From Thermococcus gammatolerans EJ3 (lineage in GTDB: Archaea > Methanobacteriota_B > Thermococci > Thermococcales > Thermococcaceae), in contig NC_012804.1 of NCBI RefSeq assembly GCF_000022365.1, positions 558,001-622,000 on the forward strand: a stretch of DNA of 64,000 bases, read 5' to 3'. Position numbers and translations under genes: made by a program. This document shows positions 19,745 to 27,764 of this stretch, in pieces. Position 1 is the first letter of the stretch; every line of letters starts with the position of its first letter. The notes beneath the pieces are model-generated. The model had not been told where the DNA came from. It did not search any database and worked only from the letters and a program-made list of their open reading frames with translations.

Positions 19745-20537
19745 GAGTCCTGACTGCTATTTCCCTTTTGTCTACCATGACCTTGAAGCCCTCCTTGGCG
19801 ACGTAGGTCTTGACTCCGGTTACCGTTTCGATGTACTTTGCCTCCTTGTATGGGTTGGCGAAGTGCATCTTCATGCCGATGTGGCTCATTATCAGGACTT
19901 CAGGTTTTTTCTCCATGCTCTTGAGCATCTCGACGGCATCATCCGTGCTGAGGTGATAGGGAATTCCCATGTCCCTTGGACGCGTTATCGCCGCTATGAG
20001 AACCCTCGCCCCGTCGTGCCACTCTACCAGCCCATCAAAGTAGGCTGTGTCGGGAATGTAGGAGATGTCGCCGTAGGCGGTCTTCATGCGGAAGCCTATC
20101 GTTGTCGGGTCGGAGTGCTGGCTCGGGGTTATCAGGAACTCCTCCTCGCCTATCGCTATCTTGTTGCCCGGCTCTGGCGTGTGGACGCTTTCGAGGACTT
20201 CTATGTGATACTTGCTTATCGCAGGTGTATGAGTCTCGTCGCCGTAGACGACGCTCTTCGAAGCTATGAGCACTCCCCTCTTCTTGAGCGCGCCACCGGT
20301 CATGGCCTCGACCATGACCTCGAGGTCGTTGCAGTGGTCAACGTGCCTGTGGGAGACGAAGATGGCGTCTAACCTTCTCGGGTCGAGCTTGTAGCGCCAG
20401 CTTCTAACCAAAGCACCCGGCCCCGGGTCGACGTAGACGTTCCTGCTCGCCCTTATGTGGAATCCCCCAGTGGAGCGGAACTGAGTTATTGTGATGAACC
20501 TCCCGCCCCCGCTCCCGAGGAAGGTTATCTCTATCAC
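19722..20537 (-). CDS. Metallo-beta-lactamase-fold hydrolase
   Basis: 271 residues. The family metal motif is seen as FVSHRHVDHCNDLEV (HxHxDH), with further ligands likely at the His of PSQHSDPTTIG, the Asp of YIPDTAYFDG and the His of MSHIG. The N-terminal ITFLGSGGGR is typical of the RNase Z/PhnP-like branch. It may be a nuclease or phosphodiesterase, but the substrate is unknown. The start is GTG 20537 with GGAGGTGAGG upstream. Confidence 0.85.
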   Translation of the reverse strand: MIEITFLGSGGGRFITITQFRSTGGFHIRASRNVYVDPGPGALVRSWRYKLDPRRLDAIFVSHRHVDHCNDLEVMVEAMTGGALKKRGVLIASKSVVYGDETHTPAISKYHIEVLESVHTPEPGNKIAIGEEEFLITPSQHSDPTTIGFRMKTAYGDISYIPDTAYFDGLVEWHDGARVLIAAITRPRDMGIPYHLSTDDAVEMLKSMEKKPEVLIMSHIGMKMHFANPYKEAKYIETVTGVKTYVAKEGFKVMVDKREIAVRTLRPARFV

Positions 20538-20585
20538 TCCCTCACCTCCGTATCCTCTGCAGACGGTAGGCTTTAGGCGGTGGGG

Positions 20586-20592
20586 TATATAA
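20586..20592 (+). promoter_or_regulatory. TATA box that decides the start of the M20 peptidase gene
   Basis: TATATAA at 20586-20592 places the transcription start near 20612-20617. An in-frame ATG at 20602 lies upstream of that, so it cannot be the start in this transcript. The next ATG (20653), preceded by GGTGATTCGG, is the likely start. Confidence 0.6.
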
Positions 20593-20652
20593 GGTGTTTG
20601 GATGGCCGAAAGCAGTTTAAGCTCCGGGGAGAAGTGGGGGTTGGTGATTCGG

Positions 20653-21918
20653 ATGACTCAGCTTGGGAAGGTCTTGAAGGAAGTTGAAGGCCTGAGAGAC
20701 GAGATGATAAAGACGCTCGTCGAGCTGATTAAGATTCCGGCCATAAGCCCCGACTACGGTGGTGAGGGCGAATACGACAAGGCCCAGAAGTTGCTTGAGA
20801 TTATCAGAGACTGGCCCTTCGACAAGGTCGAGGTCTACAACGCGCCCGACAAGAGGGCCAAGAACGGGGTCAGGCCGAACATATTGGCCTATTACTACGG
20901 CGAGAAAGGCGAGGAAAGCGAGAGACTCTGGATTCTCACCCACCTCGACGTCGTTCCGCCCGGGGACCTGAGCAAGTGGACCGTTACCGAGCCATTTAAA
21001 CCGCTCGTCAAGGACGGCAAGGTCTACGGGCGCGGAAGCGAGGACAACGGGCAGAGTTTGGTTGCTTCGCTTTACGCGGTGAAGGCCATGATGAACCTCG
21101 GGATAAGGCCGAAGAGGACGGTTATTTTGGCCTTCGTCAGCGACGAGGAAACCGGGAGCAAGTACGGAATCGAATGGTTGATGAGGGAACACCCAGAGCT
21201 CTTCAGGGAAGATGACCTCGTTCTCGTCCCCGACGGTGGAAACGAGGACGGAACGTTCATAGAAGTCGCTGAAAAGGGAATCCTCTGGTTCAAGCTAAGG
21301 GTCAGGGGGCAGCAGGTGCACGCGAGCATGCCGGACAAGGGCCTGAACGCACACCGCGTTGCACTTGATTTGGCCTACAACCTCGACAAAAAGCTTCACG
21401 AGAAGTACAGCGAGAGGGACGAGCTCTTCGAGCCAGCTGAGAGCACCTTCGAGCCAACGATGGGAGGAAACCCAGCAGACAGCCCCAACATAATCCCTGG
21501 AGAGCACGAGGTCGTTTTCGACTGCAGGGTTCTGCCAAGGTACAGCCTCGACGATATCCTCAAGGACGTCGAGGGCGTCGTGGAAGAAGTTAAGGAGAGG
21601 CACAGGAAGGAGCTTGACGGGAAGGTTCTCCCAGAAATCGAGGTGGAGATTCTTCAGAGGGCAGACCCGGCCCCGCCGACCGACCCGGAGGGCGAGATAG
21701 TGAAACTCCTGAAGGAGGCGATAAAAGAACTCCGCGGAAAGGAAGCCAAGGTCGGTGGAATAGGCGGTGGAACCTTTGCGGCGTTCTTCAGGAGGAAGGG
21801 GATTCCCGCCGTTGTGTGGGCGACGCTCGACGAGATGGCACACCAGCCCAACGAGTACGCGAAGATTGACAACATGGTCGAGGACGCGAAGGTTATGGCT
21901 GCTTTGGCGCTTCTCTGA
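20653..21918 (+). CDS. M20 family zinc metallopeptidase (DapE/ArgE/carboxypeptidase type)
   Basis: 421 residues from ATG 20653. Catalytic motifs are HLDVVPPGD (first zinc His and the following Asp), GRGSEDNGQ (bridging Asp), DEETGSKYG (general-base Glu plus ligand) and VPDGGNEDG. A lid domain follows (about 185-300: HASMPDKGLNAHRVA). The family removes an acyl or amino-acid group from peptides or N-acyl amino acids. The Thermococcales members are usually annotated as diaminopimelate/acetylornithine deacylases, but that substrate is not supported by any pathway neighbours here. Confidence 0.85.
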   Translation: MTQLGKVLKEVEGLRDEMIKTLVELIKIPAISPDYGGEGEYDKAQKLLEIIRDWPFDKVEVYNAPDKRAKNGVRPNILAYYYGEKGEESERLWILTHLDVVPPGDLSKWTVTEPFKPLVKDGKVYGRGSEDNGQSLVASLYAVKAMMNLGIRPKRTVILAFVSDEETGSKYGIEWLMREHPELFREDDLVLVPDGGNEDGTFIEVAEKGILWFKLRVRGQQVHASMPDKGLNAHRVALDLAYNLDKKLHEKYSERDELFEPAESTFEPTMGGNPADSPNIIPGEHEVVFDCRVLPRYSLDDILKDVEGVVEEVKERHRKELDGKVLPEIEVEILQRADPAPPTDPEGEIVKLLKEAIKELRGKEAKVGGIGGGTFAAFFRRKGIPAVVWATLDEMAHQPNEYAKIDNMVEDAKVMAALALL

Positions 21919-22003
21919 CTTTTCTCTTCTTACATTTCAAGCCTCTTTGAAGCCGTCGGCAGGTATTTATAATCCCGCGGACAACCGTACATCGGTGGAG
22001 ATC

Positions 22004-23251
22004 ATGAGATGGGTGGTTCCCCTTCTTATCCTAATCGTCCTCGTTTCTGGATGTGTAAGTGATGTGGACAACGCTCGTTTCGAGAGTTCAAGCTCCTCCT
22101 CAACTCAGGAGACGACCCCTAACGCTGGAAATTCTGAGTGGAAAAACCCTGTTGTGGGGGGTATGAACTCTTTCGCCATTGAGCTCTATAAAAAGCTGGG
22201 AGAAAACAACGGCAACGTCTTTTTCTCTCCCTACAGCATCGAAACGGCCCTCACAATAGCCTATGAAGGTGCAAGAGGGGCTACGAGGGATGAAATGGGG
22301 AACGTTCTCCAGCTTCCCGGGGACAATGAGACCCGCTGGAAGGGCTTTAGAGGCCTCATTCTATCACTGGAAAGCAATGAGAGCTCACCCTTCGTTCTCA
22401 GGAGCGCCAACGCCCTCTGGGTCCAAAGTGGATATCCTGTAAGGGAGGACTACCTCCGGATTGCTAAGGAGTATTATCTGGCCAACGCTAGTGATCTTGA
22501 CTTTCAGGGTAATCCTGAAGGGGCGGCCGATGTCATAAACGATTGGGTGAAGAACCGGACCGGTGGCAGGATTAGGGACATCATATCAAGACTAAGCCCC
22601 GACACGAGACTGGTAATAACGAACGCAGTTTACTTTAAGGCAAACTGGTCGAGCAGGTTTGAGGCAGTTAACACCAAAAACGAGACCTTTTACTCCCCCA
22701 GTGGGCCCGTTGTGGTGCAGATGATGCACCAGACTGCGAAGTTCTTATATTTCGAAAACGATGACCTTCAGGCGGTGGAACTCCCCTACGAAGGGAACCG
22801 GCTGGGCATGCTGGTAATCCTTCCCCGAGAGGGGAGGTTTGAAGAGGTTGAAAGACAGTTGAACGCGGAGATGATCAGCGAAATAGTTGCTAACATGACC
22901 GACGAGATGGTTGCCGTTTCCATCCCAAAGTTCAAACTCGAGGAGGACTATCACCTCAAGGAAGTTCTCATGGAAATGGGCGTTAAGAGGGCCTTCACCA
23001 GACCAGACTTTGCAGGCATTTCTGAACTGGAGGACCTCGTTATAAGTGATGTGATCCATAAGACCTACATAAGTGTCGCCGAGAAGGGGACCGAGGCCGC
23101 CGCTGCCACGGCTGTGATAATGACCCTGGCTGCTCCCCCAGAGAATAACCTGAAGGTATTCCGGGCAGATCGTCCATTTATATTCTTCATACACGACAGG
23201 GAAACGGGAGCGATACTCTTCATGGGGAGGCTGATGAACCCTAAGGAATGA
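22004..23251 (+). CDS. Secreted serpin (serine protease inhibitor), lipoprotein
   Basis: 415 residues. The N-terminal segment with lipobox-like VLVSGC predicts export and lipid anchoring, followed by a short Ser-rich linker. The serpin core begins FAIELYKKLGENNGNVFFSP, with the shutter NAVYFKANW and the near-C-terminal DRPFIFFIHDRETGAILFMG. The reactive-loop hinge EKGTEAAAATA (from residue 360) has the small residues required for inhibitory serpins, giving a predicted P4-P2' of MTLA-AP, which suits chymotrypsin- or subtilisin-like targets. A T. kodakarensis serpin is known. The open frame extends upstream, but ATG 22004 has GGTGGAG just before it and starts the signal peptide. Confidence 0.93.
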   Translation: MRWVVPLLILIVLVSGCVSDVDNARFESSSSSSTQETTPNAGNSEWKNPVVGGMNSFAIELYKKLGENNGNVFFSPYSIETALTIAYEGARGATRDEMGNVLQLPGDNETRWKGFRGLILSLESNESSPFVLRSANALWVQSGYPVREDYLRIAKEYYLANASDLDFQGNPEGAADVINDWVKNRTGGRIRDIISRLSPDTRLVITNAVYFKANWSSRFEAVNTKNETFYSPSGPVVVQMMHQTAKFLYFENDDLQAVELPYEGNRLGMLVILPREGRFEEVERQLNAEMISEIVANMTDEMVAVSIPKFKLEEDYHLKEVLMEMGVKRAFTRPDFAGISELEDLVISDVIHKTYISVAEKGTEAAAATAVIMTLAAPPENNLKVFRADRPFIFFIHDRETGAILFMGRLMNPKE

Positions 23252-23280
23252 GCTTTTAAACATCCGCTTCAACTTTTTTC

Positions 23281-24024
23281 ATGCCCCTCTGGAAGGACGG
23301 GAAGCTCGGACTGCCGATAAAGGAAGCGGTAACGCTCTTTCCGGAGCTGAAGGACTACCTTGACGAGCGAGGAAGGCTCGACTTCTCAAACAGGGAGGCG
23401 AGGATACTCTACAACAGGGCGATAGCGAAGGCCCTCTTCGGACTGGAGATAGAATACCACCCGCGCGGTCTCGTAACGCCCCCAATATCGCGCTACCTCT
23501 TCCTGAAGACGTTTTTGAAGGGAGGAGAGAAGGTTCTGGAGATTGGGACCGGACACACCGCGATGATGGCGCTTATAGCTGAAAAGCTCTTCGACTGCGA
23601 GGTAGCGGCTACAGAGCTCGACGAGGAGTTCTTTGAGTACGCGAGGAGGAACATCGAGCGAAACCTCGCTAGGATCAGACTAATCAAGAGCGACGGTGGA
23701 ATAATCCGGGGAGTAATTCCTGAAGGAGAGCGCTTCGACGTAATTTTTTCGGCTCCACCATACTACGAGAGGCCGACGAAGGGAGTTCTCACGGAGAGGG
23801 AAGGCGTTGGAGGTGGAAAGTACGGCGAGGCCTTCTCGGTGGGGCTGATAGAGGAAGCAAGGTATTACTTACGGCCCGGCGGAAAGGTGGCTCTCTTCCT
23901 TCCCGATAAAAAGCCTCTAATCGGTGTTATAGCAGAAAAAGGGGAAGAGCTGGGCTATTCCGTGAGGGACGTGAAGTTTAAGGTCGGAACGCGGTGGAGG
24001 CACAGTTTGGTACTCAGATTGTAA
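23281..24024 (+). CDS. RlmF/METTL16-like N6-adenine RNA methyltransferase family protein
   Basis: 247 residues: an N-terminal helical part, then VLEIGTGHTAMMALIAEKLF (SAM loop, about residues 86-105), ATELDEEFFEYARRNIERN, and the catalytic-type motif FSAPPYYE in place of NPPF/NPPY. The architecture resembles the RlmF/METTL16 group that methylates N6 of adenine in structured RNA. The leading Asn replaced by Ala may alter activity. A TTTTAAAC box about 20-25 bases before the ATG suggests a leaderless transcript. Confidence 0.7.
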   Translation: MPLWKDGKLGLPIKEAVTLFPELKDYLDERGRLDFSNREARILYNRAIAKALFGLEIEYHPRGLVTPPISRYLFLKTFLKGGEKVLEIGTGHTAMMALIAEKLFDCEVAATELDEEFFEYARRNIERNLARIRLIKSDGGIIRGVIPEGERFDVIFSAPPYYERPTKGVLTEREGVGGGKYGEAFSVGLIEEARYYLRPGGKVALFLPDKKPLIGVIAEKGEELGYSVRDVKFKVGTRWRHSLVLRL

Positions 24025-24055
24025 TGGTTGTTGTAACGGCCATAACTTTCGTGAT

Positions 24056-24111
24056 TTTGGTCGTTTAAACGACCAAATAAAAAAGGATTTCGGTCGGTAG
24101 AGCGACCAACA
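24056..24111. promoter_or_regulatory. Two palindromic operator-like copies before the phosphorylase gene
   Basis: Copy 1 (24056-24077) is a perfect 22-base palindrome with half-site TTTGGTCGTTT. Copy 2 (24090-24111) keeps GGTCG-N6-CGACC and matches copy 1 at 17 of 22 positions. Centres are 34 bases apart, a little over three helix turns. Both lie upstream of a TATA-like TTAATCTTA (24119-24127) of the following gene. Two copies argue for a protein-binding site rather than a terminator of the methyltransferase gene, although copy 1 could also fold as an RNA hairpin. Confidence 0.7.
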
Positions 24112-24171
24112 TCCAAGGGTTAATCTTATTTCATCCTTCATCCAAAAACAAACCGTGAGGGGGTGGTTTTC

Positions 24172-24915
24172 GTGTGGCTTGGGACGGGAAGAGAGGTTGT
24201 AAAGCCCTGGCCGGGTTTGGAGAGAGCCCCTGAGAAGTTCCTCATCGTTTTCACGGGCATAGGGCTGGGCCATGCTGAGGAACTCCTGGAAAGTGTGGAA
24301 GTTGTGGAAGACTGCACCTATGTTTATAGAGCCCTCGTTGGCAATTACAGGGGCGAGAAAATCTGCGTTCTAAATCCCTACTTCGGAGCCCCCGCCTCGG
24401 TCTTCGCCCTCGAACTGGCCATAGCGAGCGGGGGAAGATACTTTATAATGGTGGGGGAGGCGGGTGCGATAAAAGAAGGTATTCACATAGGCGACGTGAT
24501 ACTGCCGACTTGGGCCCTGAGGGAGGAGGGAACAAGCTACCACTACCTGCCCCCTGAGTACACCCCAAGGCCCAGTGAGAAACTGCTGAGCATGCTTGAA
24601 AAGGAGGTGAGACGTCAAATAGGAAAGAGGAGAATTGGCGTTTTCAGGGGAGGCGTGTGGACGACGGATGCGCCCTTCAGGGAAACGGAGGACAAAGTAA
24701 AGGAATACGCCAAGCGCGGGATTCTCGGCGTTGAAATGGAGAGTTCAGCCTTAATGAGCGTTGCCGAGTTTAGGGGTGTTGAGCTGGCGGTTGCCCTGGC
24801 GGTTTCAGATGAGCTTTATAGAGGGGAATGGAACGTTGGATTCGGGAGTGAAAAACTTAGAAGGGCGGAGGAACTGCTGGTTAAATCCGCCCTGGAAGTT
24901 CTGGCGGCCCTATGA
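24172..24915 (+). CDS. Nucleoside phosphorylase family protein (uridine/purine type)
   Basis: 247 residues of the PNP/UDP family. Landmarks are FTGIGLGHAEELLE, the phosphate- and base-site strand FIMVGEAGAIKEGIHIGDVILP, and GILGVEMESSALMSVAEFRGVEL (the MES ribose-binding motif). It should cleave a nucleoside with phosphate in nucleoside salvage; base preference is not evident. GTG 24172 is preferred over GTG 24163, which is inside the GAGGGGGTGG ribosome binding site. Probably controlled by the regulator that binds 24056-24111. Confidence 0.85.
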   Translation: MWLGTGREVVKPWPGLERAPEKFLIVFTGIGLGHAEELLESVEVVEDCTYVYRALVGNYRGEKICVLNPYFGAPASVFALELAIASGGRYFIMVGEAGAIKEGIHIGDVILPTWALREEGTSYHYLPPEYTPRPSEKLLSMLEKEVRRQIGKRRIGVFRGGVWTTDAPFRETEDKVKEYAKRGILGVEMESSALMSVAEFRGVELAVALAVSDELYRGEWNVGFGSEKLRRAEELLVKSALEVLAAL

Positions 24916-25000
24916 TTTAGAGGGACTCCGACCGTGGGCGTCTCAGCACTCACGCCGGTCTCAGTGGAGGTGCTTTCTCGTCATCGTCCCGCTAATCACT

Positions 25001-26200
25001 TCATGTCCTCAACATCATGTCCTCAACATAAAGGAAGAGGCACTTAAGGTATTCGGTGTCCTTCGAGGCCATGAGTATCGGGTGGTCCGGTGCCTGAGTC
25101 CTGTAGGGCTCGAGCATCTTGAGGAACTTGCCGGCTTTGGCTGCTGCCGCTATGACCATGTCCTTGAAGGCCTGCATGTCAACGTGCTGGGAGCAGGAGC
25201 ATGTGACGAGGATCCCACCCTCCTTAACGAGCTTCAGGCCGGCGTGGTTGACGTTGAAATACGCCCTGAGCCCGCGCTTGAGGTCCTTCTCGTGCTGGAC
25301 GAAGGCGGGAGGATCGAGGATCACTATGTCGAACTTCTCACCCTTCTTTATCATTTCCTCCATTACAGGGAAGGCTGAACCCGTTATGTACCTCATCCTG
25401 TCTTCGACGCCGTTGAGCTTGGCGTTCTCCTTCACCATGTTGATTGCCCAGGGTGACTTATCAACGGCAACGACCTCATCAGCGCCAGCTACTGCCGCGT
25501 GAATGGCGAAGCCTCCGGTGTAAGTGAAGACGTCGAGAACTCTCATGCCTGGCTTAACGTACTTCTCAAGGGCTATCCTGTTCTCCCGCTGGTCGAGGAA
25601 GAAGCCCGTCTTCTGCCCGCGCATGTCCACGATGAACTTTGCCTTACCTTCTTCGATTATGGTGCGGTACTTCTCCTTTCCGAGCAAAACCCTCTCTATT
25701 TCGGGCAGACCTTCCCTGCGCCTGCTCCTTCCGGTGTTCTTCTCGAAGACGGTTTCAATCTCTGGCTCGGCCTCCATTATGGCCTCGGCAACGTCGAGCT
25801 TGAAGCGCTCCATTCCAACGCTCGAAATCTGAACCGAGGCAATCTCGTTGAAGCGGTCAACTATGAGACCGGGCAGATAATCGGCCTCGCCGTAGACCAT
25901 TCTGTAGGCCTTGTCGTAGCCGAGAACCTTCTTTCTGTACTCGTTGGCCTTCTTTATCCTCTCACGGAAGAGCTCCTTCGTTATCGGGGTTTCCCTGTCC
26001 TTAATGAGCAGGCGGACCATTATGTTCGAGTTGGGGTTGACGAAGCCCCTGCCAAGGAATTTGCCCCCGCGCGTATAGACCTCGACTATGTCGCCGGGTT
26101 CAAACTCGCCCTCGGTTCTCACCACTCCCTTCTTGAAGACTATCATCGCGCCCTTTCCGATCGCTCTCGCCGCCTGAGCGTCAACGATTACCCTCGCCAT
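25001..26200 (-). CDS. RlmI-like rRNA cytosine-C5 methyltransferase with PUA domain
   Basis: 399 residues from ATG 26200 (the open frame runs on upstream without support; GGTGGTGAAG precedes this ATG). An N-terminal PUA RNA-binding domain (about 1-75), the central region YRMVYGEADYLPGLIVDRF, SAM motif VLDVFTYTGGFAIHAAVAGA, VAVDKS, and the catalytic strand ILDPPAF plus TCSCS are all typical of COG1092/RlmI, which methylates C5 of 23S rRNA. A 14-base tandem duplication at 25001-25029 changes the C-terminus: with one copy the protein would end VEDMK rather than VEDMMLRT. Confidence 0.85.
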   Translation of the reverse strand: MARVIVDAQAARAIGKGAMIVFKKGVVRTEGEFEPGDIVEVYTRGGKFLGRGFVNPNSNIMVRLLIKDRETPITKELFRERIKKANEYRKKVLGYDKAYRMVYGEADYLPGLIVDRFNEIASVQISSVGMERFKLDVAEAIMEAEPEIETVFEKNTGRSRRREGLPEIERVLLGKEKYRTIIEEGKAKFIVDMRGQKTGFFLDQRENRIALEKYVKPGMRVLDVFTYTGGFAIHAAVAGADEVVAVDKSPWAINMVKENAKLNGVEDRMRYITGSAFPVMEEMIKKGEKFDIVILDPPAFVQHEKDLKRGLRAYFNVNHAGLKLVKEGGILVTCSCSQHVDMQAFKDMVIAAAAKAGKFLKMLEPYRTQAPDHPILMASKDTEYLKCLFLYVEDMMLRT

Positions 26201-26330
26201 CTTCACCACCGAGGCCAGTACGCGCCCCTCTTTAAAAGGTTGCCCGAGTTGGTGTTCCTCCAGGATCTTCCACTTCCTCCAGCGATAGGTATTTAACTCC
26301 GGGAAGCGTATATACCCAGGGGGTGATTCT

Positions 26331-26639
26331 ATGCACTTTGAGGTCGTCAAAGAGTTTCTTGAGGACATCGGGGCGGACTGGATTGAGATCGAGGGGGAAA
26401 TACACCTCGACCCCGAGGTCTTCTATGAGGTTTGGAAGTACATCGGCCAGCCCGAGCTGAAGACCTACGTTGTTGAGGACGAAGTTGTCGAGCCCGGCTC
26501 CTACGACCCCCCCGAGATGAAGTACACCGACGTTAAGAAGATAAAGAAAAAGAAGGTCTACTTCGAGACCCTCGACGGAAAGAGGATCGTTACCGATTAC
26601 GCCGAGTTCCAGAGGATAGCCAGGGAGAAGGGCTCTTGA
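26331..26639 (+). CDS. Conserved small protein of unknown function
   Basis: 102 residues, acidic at the N-terminus and basic in the middle (DVKKIKKKKVYFET), with no recognised domain and no membrane segment. GGGGGTGATTC precedes ATG 26331, and a TATA-like GGTATTTAAC lies upstream at about 26287. It is divergent from the RlmI-like gene and converges on the transporter gene. Coding potential is clear from codon use and the ribosome binding site. Confidence 0.75.
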   Translation: MHFEVVKEFLEDIGADWIEIEGEIHLDPEVFYEVWKYIGQPELKTYVVEDEVVEPGSYDPPEMKYTDVKKIKKKKVYFETLDGKRIVTDYAEFQRIAREKGS

Positions 26640-26648
26640 TTCCTTTTC

Positions 26649-27764
26649 TCACCTTATGAGAATAGGTATCATCAGAACGGCCATGCAGTTCGTTCTTCTG
26701 ACTCCGAGTTCCTGTGTAAGGTACCCTATGGCCGCTCCTGTTAGGAGAACCCAGAGCCCGTATAGTCCATCGAAGTAGAGCGAGAGGCAAAGGAGGAACA
26801 GCACAACGGTGGCGTTGAGAAGACGGTAGTTAATGGCCTTTATGAGCCCGAGATATGGCTTTGGGAGGGCCGAACCGAGCAGAACAGCGATCGATCCCAC
26901 GAGGATCGCTGATAGGAGGATCACCGTCACCTCTGGGGGTTTAGTCCCACTCCTGCTGAGTGCCACCGCAATGCCGTTTCTCGTTCTCCCCGTCATCGAG
27001 TAGTTGATGATCCCGAAGAGGAAGTTGGAGGTGTTTATGGAGTAGACCGCCGCCAAGAAGCTCCTCTCATCTCTGGAAAAGAGCGTTGCTATCGTAGCTC
27101 CTATTGAAGCTGTGAATGCCGGGAGAATAGAGGAAACCATCCCGAGGACCGTTCCCGCGATTGAGAATGCGATCAAAGGTTTCCACTCAACATGCGGACT
27201 TTTGTCCTGCTCTGGAAAGGTTCCTTTTCCCTGGAGGGAGGCGATTATAACGGGGATTCCAAACAACCCGGTGAAGAGATGGTAGAAGGGCTCTTTCAGG
27301 TTCATCTGGTTGAGAACAGTCCATCCCAGAACTCCCGAGAGCGCTATAACAAGAACCGCCTGTGGAGCTTTGTCCCTCCCGCTGAGAAGGAGGAAGGCGA
27401 GGAGAAACAGCACTCCAACCTTTCCGGTGGTTGGGGAGTAGAGAACCACAAGGCGGGAGTAGAGGGGCAGAAAAGGAATAACGAAGACCACTGCAAGGAG
27501 GCTCGACAGGAGTGCAATCCTGAGCACCTCTAGGCCTTTCCCCGCCAGAACCAGCCTGTGAGCCGGCAGAACCCCGAGTGCCGTCCCCTCGTCGGGAACG
27601 CCGAGGAACGTGGATGGAAACGCGTCCAGAAAGGTATGGGTCAGACCCATTGCAAAGAGCAGGTAAAAGGAGCTCTCCATCCCCGCGAGTGTGTTCACAT
27701 GTATTCCCGGTGTTAGGCCCGTGAACGTTCCGAGAAAGAGGCCGATCAGCAGTTCCCGGAGCAA
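26649..27764 (-). CDS. TctA-family (COG1784-like) membrane protein
   Basis: 371 residues with about ten hydrophobic segments. The N-terminal GLFLGTFTGLTPGIHVNTLAG matches the archaeal branch of the tripartite tricarboxylate transporter TctA family (DUF112). Pro-Gly pairs and the internal repeat VSSILPAFTASIGATIA are usual there. The substrate is unknown; no TctB or TctC gene is next to it. The start is TTG 27764, with GGGGGATGACG upstream. It overlaps the end of the preceding OB-fold gene by 19 bases, so the two are probably co-translated. Confidence 0.75.
   Translation of the reverse strand: MLRELLIGLFLGTFTGLTPGIHVNTLAGMESSFYLLFAMGLTHTFLDAFPSTFLGVPDEGTALGVLPAHRLVLAGKGLEVLRIALLSSLLAVVFVIPFLPLYSRLVVLYSPTTGKVGVLFLLAFLLLSGRDKAPQAVLVIALSGVLGWTVLNQMNLKEPFYHLFTGLFGIPVIIASLQGKGTFPEQDKSPHVEWKPLIAFSIAGTVLGMVSSILPAFTASIGATIATLFSRDERSFLAAVYSINTSNFLFGIINYSMTGRTRNGIAVALSRSGTKPPEVTVILLSAILVGSIAVLLGSALPKPYLGLIKAINYRLLNATVVLFLLCLSLYFDGLYGLWVLLTGAAIGYLTQELGVRRTNCMAVLMIPILIR

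Noticed and set aside
20602-20652. N-terminal extension of the M20 peptidase from ATG 20602
   Set aside because: The TATA box at 20586-20592 puts the transcript start downstream of this ATG; the 20653 ATG has a ribosome binding site.
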